DNA of 64,000 bases from Chryseobacterium flavum (GTDB lineage: Bacteria > Bacteroidota > Bacteroidia > Flavobacteriales > Weeksellaceae). Shown piece by piece: positions 52,810-61,147 of the stretch (positions are counted from its first letter, which is position 1; the number at the start of each line of letters is the position of its first letter). The notes under the pieces were generated by a model. It had not been told where the DNA came from, did not search any database, and saw only the letters and a program-made list of their open reading frames with translations. The translations under genes were made by a program, and so were the position numbers. The stretch covers positions 1 to 64,000 of the forward strand of contig NZ_QNUE01000008.1 in assembly GCF_003385595.1 (NCBI RefSeq), given 5' to 3'.

Positions 52810-54693
52810 ATGTTAGCAAAACTTTCTGAGAAAGCTTTTGATGATCAGGACTGGGTCTTTGAAATAAAATGGGATGGATACAGAGCTATTGCAGATCTGA
52901 GTAATGATCAGCCACTCTTCTATTCCCGGAATGGCATTTCTTTCTTATCCAAATTCAGTAAAGTAGCCCAGGATTTCTTATTGCAAAAGCAACATATGAT
53001 CCTGGATGGAGAAATTGTGGCGTATGACGAAAATGGAAGACCCAGCTTCCAGCTTTTACAACAAATTGGAGACAATCCCAATCTTGCTCTGGTATATCAG
53101 GTCTTTGACCTTCTCTGGCTAAACGGGCATTCCACAGAAGAGCTCACTCTGCTTCAGCGGAAAGAACTTTTAAAAGAAGCTTTAATTGAAACAGATACTA
53201 TTAAATATTGCGATCATATCCCGGAAAAAGGAATTGAATTTTTTGAGCAGATGAAAAAGATGAAGCTGGAAGGAATGATAGCCAAACGCGCTGACAGCCA
53301 ATATATAGAAAACCACAGAACCAGTGACTGGCTTAAAATAAAATTTTCAAATACAGAAGAAGCCATTATCTGTGGCTTTACTGAACCAAGAGGGTCCAGG
53401 GAAAATTTCGGTGCTTTAATCCTGGGAAAATATATTAATGACAAACTTACCTATTGTGGACATACCGGAACAGGTTTTAATAAAACTTCTTTAAGACAGC
53501 TTTATGGAGAACTTGAAAAACTAATTGTAAAAACAGCTCCATTTGATGAAATTCCAAAAACTAATATGCCGGTGACCTGGATTAAACCTGAATTGGTTTG
53601 CGAAATCAAGTATTCCGAAATTACCAAAGATGGAATTTATCGACATCCTGTTTTTATAGCTATCCGTGAGGATAAAGAACCACAGGAAGTTAAGAGTCCC
53701 GTCAATAATAAATACACCGAAAAATTTAAAGATATGAAAGCTACAACTTCTTCAAAAAAAACAGCGCACGCTGAAAAGGAAAAGGAAATCACTTTAAACA
53801 AGCATATTGTTAAACTGACCAATCAGGATAAAATTTATTTTCCTAATGATGGTATTACCAAAGGAGATGTCATTGAATATTATCAATCTGTTGCCAGTTA
53901 TATTCTTCCCCATTTAAAAAATCGTCCATTATCTCTTAACCGGTTTCCTAACGGAATTGAAGAACAAAGCTTTTACCAGAAAGATGCCGGTGAACATGTG
54001 CCCGAGTGGATTAAAACAACAGAAGTATATTCTGAATCTAATGATAAATACATCGATTACATCTATTGTAACGACAAGGCAACTTTAGCTTATCTGAATA
54101 ATTTGGGCTGTATTGACCTTAACCCGTGGAACAGCTCGCTTCCTGATCTGGAGCATCCTGATTATCTTGTTTTAGACCTTGATCCCTCAAAGAAAAATAC
54201 ATTTGATGATGTTATTGAGACTGCTCTTCAGGTCAATGAAGTCCTGAACTCAATAAAAATAAAAGGATATTGCAAAACTTCGGGTAGTACGGGAATTCAT
54301 GTCTACATTCCGATGGGCGGAAATTATGATTTTGATCAGGTAAAGGATTTTGCGCATATTCTTATGAAGCAGGTTAATAAAAACCTTCCGAAAATAACAA
54401 CACTGGAAAGGAGCTTACAAAAAAGAGCTTCAAATAAGATTTACCTTGATTATCTTCAAAACAGAACAGGACAAACGTTAGCCAGTGCCTATAGCCTGAG
54501 GCCTAAGGAAGGAGCTTCAGTTTCCATGCCATTGGATTGGAATGAACTTAAAGCAGGCATAAAACCAACAGATTTTAATATTAATAATGCTCTGGAAAGG
54601 ATTAAAGAAAAAGGAGATCTTTTTAAACCTGTCCTGGGTAAGGGAATCGATATGATGAAAGCTTTGGAAGCTCTGCAGGAACTGAATGATTAG
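52810..54693 (+). CDS. ligD: DNA ligase D, ligase plus polymerase domains
   Basis: This part of LigD seals and fills in broken ends with Ku. Counted from ATG 52810 (627 aa), the ATP-dependent ligase domain has the adenylated Lys20 in EIKWDGYRA, LDGEIVAYDE, EGMIAKRADSQY and WLKIKFSN. The C-terminal ~310 residues are the archaeo-eukaryotic primase-type polymerase: KIYFPNDGITKGDVIEYY, YCNDKATLAYLNNLGCIDL, NPWNSSL, and YLVLDLDPS with metal-binding Asp. The frame is open upstream of this ATG back into the phosphoesterase tail, including IRPMLAKL, normally inside LigD. Either it starts here as a separate protein, or it is made as the 3' part of a frameshift fusion (199 + 654 = 853 aa). Confidence 0.95.
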   Translation: MLAKLSEKAFDDQDWVFEIKWDGYRAIADLSNDQPLFYSRNGISFLSKFSKVAQDFLLQKQHMILDGEIVAYDENGRPSFQLLQQIGDNPNLALVYQVFDLLWLNGHSTEELTLLQRKELLKEALIETDTIKYCDHIPEKGIEFFEQMKKMKLEGMIAKRADSQYIENHRTSDWLKIKFSNTEEAIICGFTEPRGSRENFGALILGKYINDKLTYCGHTGTGFNKTSLRQLYGELEKLIVKTAPFDEIPKTNMPVTWIKPELVCEIKYSEITKDGIYRHPVFIAIREDKEPQEVKSPVNNKYTEKFKDMKATTSSKKTAHAEKEKEITLNKHIVKLTNQDKIYFPNDGITKGDVIEYYQSVASYILPHLKNRPLSLNRFPNGIEEQSFYQKDAGEHVPEWIKTTEVYSESNDKYIDYIYCNDKATLAYLNNLGCIDLNPWNSSLPDLEHPDYLVLDLDPSKKNTFDDVIETALQVNEVLNSIKIKGYCKTSGSTGIHVYIPMGGNYDFDQVKDFAHILMKQVNKNLPKITTLERSLQKRASNKIYLDYLQNRTGQTLASAYSLRPKEGASVSMPLDWNELKAGIKPTDFNINNALERIKEKGDLFKPVLGKGIDMMKALEALQELND

Positions 54694-54765
54694 TTTTCTT
54701 CAGGACAGGTTAAGATAAGGAGTTTAAAATGATTCTATAAATTCCTCTTCTTTCTATACCTAAAT

Positions 54766-54800
54766 AAATATTCCGGCGGTATAATACTGCCGGAATATTT
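54766..54800. terminator. Bidirectional terminator between ligD and mscS
   Basis: A 12-bp stem (AAATATTCCGGC with its complement) around an 11-nt loop lies between convergent genes. Confidence 0.75.
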
Positions 54801-54819
54801 ATATCAATTCAGAATGTAA

Positions 54820-55668
54820 TTATTGATTATTGTAAAGGTGTACATCTCTTTGTGGAAAAGGAATACCAATTCCGGCCTGATCAAGGGCTTCCTTACAGTT
54901 GATAATCAGCTCTTCATTCATAGCCCAGAAATTTTCAGTGGAAGTACTCACTCTTACCGATATATTTACAGCACTCTCTCCAAGTTCAGTTACCACTACC
55001 TGTGGAGCCGGTACTGAAAGAGCATATTGATTATTTTTTATGACCTCCAGCAGAAGATCTTTTGTTTGTCTCAGATCAGCATCATAAGCCACTCCAATGT
55101 CTATTGAGGTTCTTCTTGTACCTAATTGGGTAAAATTGGTAATACTGTTATTGGAAACCACTCCGTTAGGAATCACAATTAACTGGTTCTGCGGAGTAAC
55201 CAGTCTCGTATGAAAAATATCTATAGCCTGCACAGTTCCCGAAGCTCCTGAATTCATAGAAATAAAATCTCCGATTTTAAACGGCTTTAACAACAGAATA
55301 AGTATTCCTCCGGCAAAATTTGTTAATGACCCCTGTAAAGCCAGACCTATAGCTAAACCTGCTGCCCCGATCATGGCAACGAATGCTGAGGTCTGCACTC
55401 CCAATTGAGTAACCACCACTATAAAGAGGAGAATATTGAGTCCCCAGTTAATAATATTTAAAAGGAAATGTTGTAAAGAAACTTCCATATTACGCTTTTT
55501 AAAAGCTTTTTCAACAAGTTTCTTAATCATTCTTATTAGCCAGGCGCCAATCAGATAGATCATTACTGCCGAAATTATGGCAGTGATAATTCTTGGAGCC
55601 CATGAAATTGCGGAAGATATTAAAGTATCCCAATGCTGCTGAATTTTGTTCAGTTCTAAATCATTCAT
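54820..55668 (-). CDS. Small-conductance mechanosensitive channel, MscS family
   Basis: MscS channels open under membrane tension and protect against osmotic downshock. The 282-aa protein has three membrane helices, the pore helix region (FVAMIGAAGLAIGLALQGSLTNFAGGILILLLKPFKIGD) with Gly/Ala packing, then the beta domain (VQAIDIFHTRLVTPQNQLIVIPNGVVSNNSITNF) and a C-terminal alpha-beta domain ending GIGIPFPQRDVHL. Length and motifs are those of the simple MscS type. Confidence 0.95.
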   Translation of the reverse strand: MNDLELNKIQQHWDTLISSAISWAPRIITAIISAVMIYLIGAWLIRMIKKLVEKAFKKRNMEVSLQHFLLNIINWGLNILLFIVVVTQLGVQTSAFVAMIGAAGLAIGLALQGSLTNFAGGILILLLKPFKIGDFISMNSGASGTVQAIDIFHTRLVTPQNQLIVIPNGVVSNNSITNFTQLGTRRTSIDIGVAYDADLRQTKDLLLEVIKNNQYALSVPAPQVVVTELGESAVNISVRVSTSTENFWAMNEELIINCKEALDQAGIGIPFPQRDVHLYNNQ

Positions 55669-55990
55669 TTTAAACTACTATTTTAATATTGCATATCAGT
55701 ATTCCTGTGAATAGTAAAAATCAAATGAAATTGAGGGAAAGCATATATACTTTCAGAAGAAACTAACCTAAACCATTATGGTTAAAGTAAATGTTTGATG
55801 TATCAAATTAAATTGAATAGTAAAACAGGTATGATCTGTTTTTTCTCAATGCTCATTTTTGTAATCGAATTTTACTAAGAAGAAAATTGGGTTTTACAAT
55901 AGCAAAGAGAATACCGAAATTTAATACAGACGAAAATAAATTTCCGAAATCCGCTCCAATTAAAAAATAAAATTAATTCAATGATCTGAA
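55669..55990. other. Intergenic region between mscS and the SDR gene
   Basis: No gene is supported. It is AT-rich and contains a small hairpin AAACAG/CTGTTT followed by T residues on the plus strand (55823-55844) of unclear use, and presumably the mscS promoter, which I cannot pinpoint. Confidence 0.5.
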
Positions 55991-56713
55991 TTATGGCAAT
56001 TTAGAAACCAGGCTTTCCGGCAAAAGCTTTAATATATAATAGATTATTTTCCATTTAAAATCAGGGACAATAATAAAGGATCTTCCGGCATTGACTATAA
56101 AGTTTGCTACATAATCCGGCTCCATAATAAGAGATTCATTAAGCTTCAACCCTTCATTGATCTTGGTTCTGATATATCCTATTACCAAAGCATTGACAAT
56201 AATGTTACGGGAGGCAAGCTCCTGTCTTAATCCTGCCAGATACTGGGTAAATGCAGCTTTTGTACTTCCGTATACGAAATTACTTTTCCTCCCTCTGACT
56301 CCGGATAATGAAGATAAGCCTACAATTCTTTCCAGGTTATTATTGCTTTCATCCATTGCAATAATGCTTAGGATAGAGACTCCTCCCATATAATTGACCT
56401 CCATCATTTGTTTTGCGTTTTTGAAATTTAGCAGTGCATTCTGATTGTCAACCAGAAAACCGGCAGCATAAACAACGATATGGGGTTTTACAGAAAGTCC
56501 TTCATAAAATTTATGATGGGAATCAAATTCTGCAGCATCAAAATATACAACTGTAATCTTTGAATGTGCCAGGTTATTTTCAAGGATAAAGTCTTCCAGT
56601 GATTTTGTATTTCTAGAGGCAGCTATTACAGAATAATCTTTGGCAATATATTGCTTAATGCATTGTTTTGCCACATCAGAATTTGCTCCCAGAATAAGAA
56701 CCGTTTTATTCAT
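55991..56713 (-). CDS. Short-chain dehydrogenase/reductase
   Basis: This is an NAD(P)-dependent oxidoreductase with a Rossmann fold. Near the start is LILGANSDVAKQC (glycine-poor variant of TGxxxGxG), then VVYAAGFLVDNQ (NNAG-like), the catalytic Ser in VGLSSLSGVRGRKSN, and YGSTKAAFTQYLAGLRQEL with the YxxxK Tyr and Lys. A C-terminal hydrophobic stretch (KIIYYILKLLPESLVSKL) may contact the membrane. The ATG at 56713 gives 240 residues. The ATG four codons upstream (56725) is also possible. The longest frame from 56764 starts upstream of the -7 box and is excluded. The substrate is unknown. Confidence 0.88.
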   Translation of the reverse strand: MNKTVLILGANSDVAKQCIKQYIAKDYSVIAASRNTKSLEDFILENNLAHSKITVVYFDAAEFDSHHKFYEGLSVKPHIVVYAAGFLVDNQNALLNFKNAKQMMEVNYMGGVSILSIIAMDESNNNLERIVGLSSLSGVRGRKSNFVYGSTKAAFTQYLAGLRQELASRNIIVNALVIGYIRTKINEGLKLNESLIMEPDYVANFIVNAGRSFIIVPDFKWKIIYYILKLLPESLVSKLP

Positions 56714-56729
56714 ATTTTGATCCATACAG

Positions 56730-56737
56730 CAAAGATA
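56730..56737 (-). promoter_or_regulatory. -7 box of the SDR gene
   Basis: TATCTTTG on the minus strand lies only 4 nt before ATG 56725 and 16 nt before ATG 56713, implying a leaderless or very short-leader mRNA. Confidence 0.65.
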
Positions 56738-56776
56738 ATTGATAAGAAATAAATTCCGGAACAAGGTCCCTTAAAA

Positions 56777-56813
56777 AGTAGCGGCTGGTGAACTTTGTTC
56801 ACCAGCCGCTACT
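56777..56813 (-). terminator. Strong terminator of nusB-DUF1573-yajC
   Basis: Two 17-base perfect arms (AGTAGCGGCTGGTGAAC and complement) close a 3-nt loop, unusually long and GC-rich for this genome. Five T residues follow on the minus strand, and it lies 18 nt after the yajC stop codon. Confidence 0.85.
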
Positions 56814-56830
56814 AATATTATTCTACTGAA

Positions 56831-57193
56831 TTATTTTTTTTCTTCAGTTTCCGTTTCTTTTTTGTCAGCTTTATCAGCTGTTTTTGACTTGTCACCGAAG
56901 CGACTTTCAGTCATTTCCCTTGATACAGCAGCTTTTTCAAATTTCAGTTTTCCTGATAATGTTTCAATTACGAAACCATCATCCTGAACCTGGGCAATTC
57001 TTCCGTGAAGACCTGAGGTAAGAACCACTCTGGTCCCTACTTTAAGGTTTTCCTGAAAGTTTTTTTCCTGCTTTTGTTTTCTCATCTGAGGTCTTATCAT
57101 CAGGAAATAGAATCCTACAAACATCACACCCATCATAATCAGCATCATAGATGATGATCCTTGTGGCTGTGCCTGTAAAAATAATGTCAACAT
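56831..57193 (-). CDS. yajC: Preprotein translocase subunit YajC
   Basis: YajC is an accessory membrane subunit of the Sec translocase (with SecDF). The 120-aa protein has one membrane helix (SSMMLIMMGVMFVGFYFLMI) followed directly by RPQMRKQKQEKNFQ and the SH3-like domain VGTRVVLTSGLHGRIAQVQDDGFVIE, the usual YajC layout. The C-terminal tail is Lys/Glu-rich (DKADKKETETEEKK). It is the third gene of the nusB operon and ends before a strong terminator. Confidence 0.96.
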   Translation of the reverse strand: MLTLFLQAQPQGSSSMMLIMMGVMFVGFYFLMIRPQMRKQKQEKNFQENLKVGTRVVLTSGLHGRIAQVQDDGFVIETLSGKLKFEKAAVSREMTESRFGDKSKTADKADKKETETEEKK

Positions 57194-57203
57194 ATTTTAA
57201 AAA

Positions 57204-57704
57204 TTATGGTTGGATGTTCGCAGTGAACGTTAATTTAATTGGGGATTTTTCTACGTTTGCAAAAACATCTGCATACTTCTGAACATTTCCATCAAAGTTT
57301 GCAGAATCGAAGTGCAATGTAATTTTTCCTTTTTTACCAGGCATGATCGGTTCTTTTGTGAAATCAGGAGCTGTACATCCGCATCCGGGCTTAACTTCAG
57401 AAATAATCAATGGATTTTTACCGGTGTTGGTAACTTCATAAACATGCTCTACTTTATCTCCTTTTTTAATATTTCCAAAATCGAAGTTGCTTTCAGACAA
57501 AGCAATAGAAGTTAAAGGTTCATTAGAAACCGGAGCAGCAGCTTCAGTTGTTAAAGTAGCAGATGAATCAGTCACTGCCGGTGCTGCAGCAACAGAGTCA
57601 GTAGTTACAGAATCAGCGCTTTGAGTTTCTTTGCTTTCTTTTTTGCAGGAAACTAAACCAAAGCCTATGATAGACAAGGCGATAATTGATAACGTCTTTT
57701 TCAT
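57204..57704 (-). CDS. DUF1573 domain lipoprotein
   Basis: The lipoprotein signal (LSIIALSIIGFGLVSC) places the mature protein in the envelope. A Ser/Thr/Ala-rich linker of about 45 residues leads to a DUF1573 beta-sandwich (NFDFGNIKKGDKVEHVYEVTNTGKNPLII, KPGCGCTAPDF, GKITLHFDSANFDG) with the typical CGCT motif. DUF1573 proteins are common in Bacteroidota and resemble bacterial Ig-like ASPM-type domains; the role is unknown. It lies between nusB and yajC with 1- and 10-bp gaps, so all three should be cotranscribed. Confidence 0.9.
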   Translation of the reverse strand: MKKTLSIIALSIIGFGLVSCKKESKETQSADSVTTDSVAAAPAVTDSSATLTTEAAAPVSNEPLTSIALSESNFDFGNIKKGDKVEHVYEVTNTGKNPLIISEVKPGCGCTAPDFTKEPIMPGKKGKITLHFDSANFDGNVQKYADVFANVEKSPIKLTFTANIQP

Positions 57705-57705
57705 T

Positions 57706-58611
57706 TTATATTCTATTTTGATCTTTACAATATTTATCTAAAATCCCGTTAATGAAAATATTTGAACGGTCAGTAGCAAACACTTTTGCGATTTCAATAT
57801 ATTCATTAATAATAACTCTTGAAGGTGTAAATGCAAAATTATCAAGTTCCGCAATTGCTGTTGATAAAATTACCTTATCCATTAAAGAAACTCTTTCCAA
57901 ATCCCAGTTCTCAAGCCTTTCTTCAAGCTTTTTCTCATTATTTTCCCAATTATTCAGGGTGTCTCTCAATAATTTGGAAGCAAAAGATTTATCATCTTCG
58001 TCTTTAATCATCTTGATTAAAGTCCTGCTTTCTTCATCTTCTCTCAGGAAACCAATTGTTTTCTGAACCATTGAATTCGCAATATGAATATCATCATACC
58101 ATGAAAGTTCTTTATCACCCAGGTAATCATGGAAATCATCATTTTCAGCAATATATCTTAAAAATAATTTACCAATAAATTTCTGATCTTCCTCAAAAGA
58201 ATATCCATCTTCTTTCATGAAATCCTGATACCGTTTACCTGCAGTAATTCTCTGGAAAGTTTTCACCAGTAAATCATCATGCATATCCCATTTCAACTGT
58301 TTATGCTGACCTGTGAAAAACAATCTCTCAGGATTTTCCTCCAGCTTAATTAATACTTGGTTGTTGATGAATTTTTGGTTAGGATTAAGATCTGCATCGG
58401 TTTTAAGAAACTTATTTTTTCCGATTTCAATCTGGTGTTCAGCCAGTTCTTTCAACGCCACCAAAAAGTTGAGCTGATAGATATAAAGGTAATAGATTTT
58501 CTCTATTCCAGCGAACATGTTTTTCTCTAAAACATCAAATTTCACAGGGTTCTGATAGTACGAATATACGGCCTGCACTACCTTTTCACGGATTTGTCGT
58601 CTTCCTAACAT
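57706..58611 (-). CDS. nusB: Transcription antitermination factor NusB, with N-terminal extension
   Basis: NusB binds boxA RNA with NusE (S10) and suppresses Rho termination in rRNA operons. The C-terminal ~130 residues carry the conserved core (WDLERVSLMDKVILSTAIAELDNF, SRVIINEYIEIAKVFATDRSNIFINGILDKY). The first ~170 residues, beginning MLGRRQIREKVVQAVYSYYQ, form a long helical insertion seen in Bacteroidota NusB, making it about twice the E. coli length (301 against ~139 aa). It is the first gene of the operon. Confidence 0.95.
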   Translation of the reverse strand: MLGRRQIREKVVQAVYSYYQNPVKFDVLEKNMFAGIEKIYYLYIYQLNFLVALKELAEHQIEIGKNKFLKTDADLNPNQKFINNQVLIKLEENPERLFFTGQHKQLKWDMHDDLLVKTFQRITAGKRYQDFMKEDGYSFEEDQKFIGKLFLRYIAENDDFHDYLGDKELSWYDDIHIANSMVQKTIGFLREDEESRTLIKMIKDEDDKSFASKLLRDTLNNWENNEKKLEERLENWDLERVSLMDKVILSTAIAELDNFAFTPSRVIINEYIEIAKVFATDRSNIFINGILDKYCKDQNRI

Positions 58612-58634
58612 TCAAAGAGCTTTTTTTATGCCTG

Positions 58635-58642
58635 CAAAGATA
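58635..58642 (-). promoter_or_regulatory. -7 box of the nusB operon
   Basis: TATCTTTG on the minus strand matches TAnnTTTG, 23 nt before the nusB ATG and back-to-back with the divergent exporter promoter. Confidence 0.65.
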
Positions 58643-58686
58643 CAAAATTTAAAATTGATTGAATTCGTAGTATGATGACATTTTTG

Positions 58687-58694
58687 TAATTTTG
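58687..58694 (+). promoter_or_regulatory. -7 box of the ABC exporter gene
   Basis: TAATTTTG matches TAnnTTTG and ends 9 nt before the ATG, so the leader is predicted to be only a few bases. Confidence 0.55.
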
Positions 58695-58703
58695 TAAAAC
58701 TAT

Positions 58704-60365
58704 ATGAAAGCTCTAAAGACCTTAAACCCTTATTTTTGGAAACACAAAATACTATTGTTTTGGGGGGTACTATTTATCATTGCCAGTAATTTCTTCAATA
58801 TTTATAAAGTTCAGTTTGTAGGTAAGTCTGTAGATGAACTTACTAAGAACGGAAATCTGGGTTTTAATCAGCAGGTTCTTATTTATGTAGCTATTATTGT
58901 TGGCTGCTCACTGCTCACTGGTTTTTTTACTTTTATGATGAGACAAACCATTATTGTTGCTTCGAGAAGGATTGAGTATGAACTTAAAAATAAAATCTAC
59001 AGGCATTATCAGGATTTATCCCTGACCGATTATAAACAAACAACTATAGGCGATTTAATGAACAGACTCAGTGAAGATGTAGTTGCTGTAAGGATGTATC
59101 TGGGCCCGGGAGTTATGTATGTAGCCAACCTTATCGTTCTCGTTCTGATTACCGCTATTTATATGGTAAAAACTGATGCTTCAATGACCTTATGGACCTT
59201 ATTGCCGCTTCCCATTTTATCTTATGCAATTTATAAAGTAAGTTCCATTATCAATAAGAAGTCGAAGATCATGCAGAAAAGCCAGTCTGCTATTTCAACT
59301 TTTGTACAGGATAGCTTTTCCGGAATCCGTGTCGTTAAATTTTTCGCCAGAGAAAAATATATTGAACGAAATTATGGGATTAAGGTAACCGATTATCAGA
59401 ACAAAGCATTGGATCTGGCAAAAACAGAAGCATATTTCTTTACTATTATTTTATTTGTTATCGGATTGCTGAATGTAGCCATCATCTGGATCGGGGGACA
59501 AAAATACATTGCAGGGCAATTAAGCATAGGTAAAATTGCAGATTTCTTCATGTATATCAACACCCTGATTTTTCCATTCTCTATGGTAGGCTGGGTAACT
59601 TCAGTAAACCAGCGTGCTGAAGCTTCTATGCAAAGAATCAATGAATTTTTGGATAAAAAATCGGAAATTATTAATGTAAATTTTGAAAATTACCCCATCA
59701 AAGGAGATATTGAATTCAGAAATGTTTCGTATGTATATCCTAATACAGGCATCAAAGCATTGGATAATTTAAGTTTCACAATCAAAGCAGGCCAGTCTCT
59801 AGCCATCATGGGCAAAACAGGAAGCGGAAAATCCACTATAGCCTTGCTTTTGTGCCGCTTAATTGACCCAACAGAAGGAGAAATATTAATAGATGGCAAA
59901 AATCTTAAAGAGCACAATCTGGACAATTACAGAAATTTTATTGGATATATTCCCCAGGAAAGCTATTTATTCTCCGATTCTATTGAAAATAATATTGGTT
60001 TTGCAATTGATCATCCCTCTCATGAAAAAGTAATAGAATATGCACGAATTGCAGACGTCCATAAAAATATCATTGAATTTAAAGATCAATATAAAACACT
60101 CGTAGGTGAACGTGGGGTTATGCTTTCAGGAGGTCAAAAACAGAGGATCTGTATCGCCAGAGCGTTAATAAAAGACCCCAACATCATCATTTTTGATGAT
60201 TCTTTGTCAGCTTTAGATACAGAAACGGAACAGAATATTCTTGAAAATATTGACCGGAAAATAAGGAATGCAACGTCCATAATTATCACACACAGAGAGT
60301 CTAGCGCTCAAAAAGCAGACCAGATTATCAACCTTACAGAAATTGCCAATTCTGTAACCGCATAG
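58704..60365 (+). CDS. ABC transporter, fused permease and ATPase (MsbA-like exporter)
   Basis: This half-transporter has an N-terminal six-helix permease (ending ~residue 310) and a C-terminal ATPase. The ATPase has Walker A MGKTGSGKST, Q-loop GYIPQESYLFSD, signature LSGGQKQR, Walker B NIIIFDDSLSALD and switch His in ITHRESSA. The catalytic Glu after Walker B is replaced (DDSLSALD, where most exporters have DEATSALD), which can lower ATPase activity or need a heteromeric partner. Such proteins export lipids, peptides or drugs. No peptidase C39 domain is present, so it is not an obvious exporter for the lanthipeptide, which is encoded 50 kb away. Confidence 0.94.
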   Translation: MKALKTLNPYFWKHKILLFWGVLFIIASNFFNIYKVQFVGKSVDELTKNGNLGFNQQVLIYVAIIVGCSLLTGFFTFMMRQTIIVASRRIEYELKNKIYRHYQDLSLTDYKQTTIGDLMNRLSEDVVAVRMYLGPGVMYVANLIVLVLITAIYMVKTDASMTLWTLLPLPILSYAIYKVSSIINKKSKIMQKSQSAISTFVQDSFSGIRVVKFFAREKYIERNYGIKVTDYQNKALDLAKTEAYFFTIILFVIGLLNVAIIWIGGQKYIAGQLSIGKIADFFMYINTLIFPFSMVGWVTSVNQRAEASMQRINEFLDKKSEIINVNFENYPIKGDIEFRNVSYVYPNTGIKALDNLSFTIKAGQSLAIMGKTGSGKSTIALLLCRLIDPTEGEILIDGKNLKEHNLDNYRNFIGYIPQESYLFSDSIENNIGFAIDHPSHEKVIEYARIADVHKNIIEFKDQYKTLVGERGVMLSGGQKQRICIARALIKDPNIIIFDDSLSALDTETEQNILENIDRKIRNATSIIITHRESSAQKADQIINLTEIANSVTA

Positions 60366-60406
60366 CTGTTTCTTTCTCAATTGTTAAATAAATCATAAAA
60401 AAAATT

Positions 60407-60435
60407 TTGTGATTAAAAGAATTCTTTTATATTTG
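60407..60435 (+). promoter_or_regulatory. Promoter of the DUF3276/PUR gene
   Basis: TTG (60407-60409), an 18-nt spacer and TATATTTG (60428-60435) form a complete Bacteroidota promoter, 29 nt before the ATG. Confidence 0.75.
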
Positions 60436-60464
60436 TTCTTAACAAGATTAAAAAATATCTAACA

Positions 60465-60800
60465 ATGAGTGAATACAAGGAACGCCATGAAAATGAGATT
60501 TTCACGAAGGTGTTAAAAGCAGGAAGAAGAACTTATTTCTTTGATGTGCGCGAGACGAAAGCAGGAGATTATTATCTTACAATTACTGAGAGTAAGAAGA
60601 ATTTCGGAGAGAATGGAGAAGCTACATTCGAGAAGCATAAAATTTATCTTTATAAAGAAGATTTTAAAAGTTTCCAGGAGATGTTTAATGAGTCCACAGA
60701 TTTCATCATTAATGAAAAGGGTGAGGATGTAATTTCAGAAAAACATGACAAAGACTTCAAAAGCAGATCATATACAATAGATTCTGACGACGAGGTTTAA
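60465..60800 (+). CDS. DUF3276/PUR-alpha-like nucleic-acid-binding protein
   Basis: This 111-aa protein matches DUF3276, a bacterial PUR domain related to the eukaryotic single-strand nucleic-acid-binding Pur-alpha. The beta-strand pattern IFTKVLKAGRRTYFFDVRETKAGDYYLTITESKK followed by a helix (YKEDFKSFQEMFNESTDFI) is characteristic. The acidic C-terminus (DSDDEV) is common. It probably binds single-stranded DNA or RNA; targets are unknown. It has a complete promoter and terminator of its own. Confidence 0.9.
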   Translation: MSEYKERHENEIFTKVLKAGRRTYFFDVRETKAGDYYLTITESKKNFGENGEATFEKHKIYLYKEDFKSFQEMFNESTDFIINEKGEDVISEKHDKDFKSRSYTIDSDDEV

Positions 60801-60821
60801 AAAAAGAATATCTAAAAACAC

Positions 60822-60848
60822 AAGCATCTGAAAAAGATGCTTTTTTTT
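60822..60848 (+). terminator. Terminator of the DUF3276/PUR gene
   Basis: A 7-bp stem (AAGCATC/GATGCTT) is followed by eight T residues. The region from here to 61002 shows no gene. Confidence 0.8.
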
Positions 60849-61002
60849 ATGTACTGAAAGCAAAAAACTAATCAGTAAGCAAGAAAAATTCCTAATATTT
60901 TTTAGAAGATCATAATCGATTTCCGGGTTATAAAATGTGGGTAAAAGGTGTTCCTAAGAAATAAAAAACAGGATTATATTCCGTGCTGAAGACATAAAAT
61001 AA

Positions 61003-61031
61003 AAAAGTACACTTCAAAAAAGTGTACTTTT
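61003..61031 (-). terminator. Terminator of tRNA-His
   Basis: A 12-bp stem (AAAAGTACACTT and complement) around a 5-nt loop has a T-run on the minus strand, directly after the tRNA 3' end. Confidence 0.8.
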
Positions 61032-61036
61032 ATTTG

Positions 61037-61111
<75 letters not shown>

Positions 61112-61147
61112 GTTTTTCTGAGTGCAAATATAGGACATTTTCCTCAA

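Noticed and set aside
56777..56813. The strong GC-rich inverted repeat as a miniature mobile element.
   Set aside because: There is a single copy here, no target-site duplication, and its place after yajC with a T-run fits a terminator.
58704..60365. The ABC exporter as the lanthipeptide transporter.
   Set aside because: It has no C39 peptidase domain, is 50 kb away and has its own promoter; nothing links it to the cluster.
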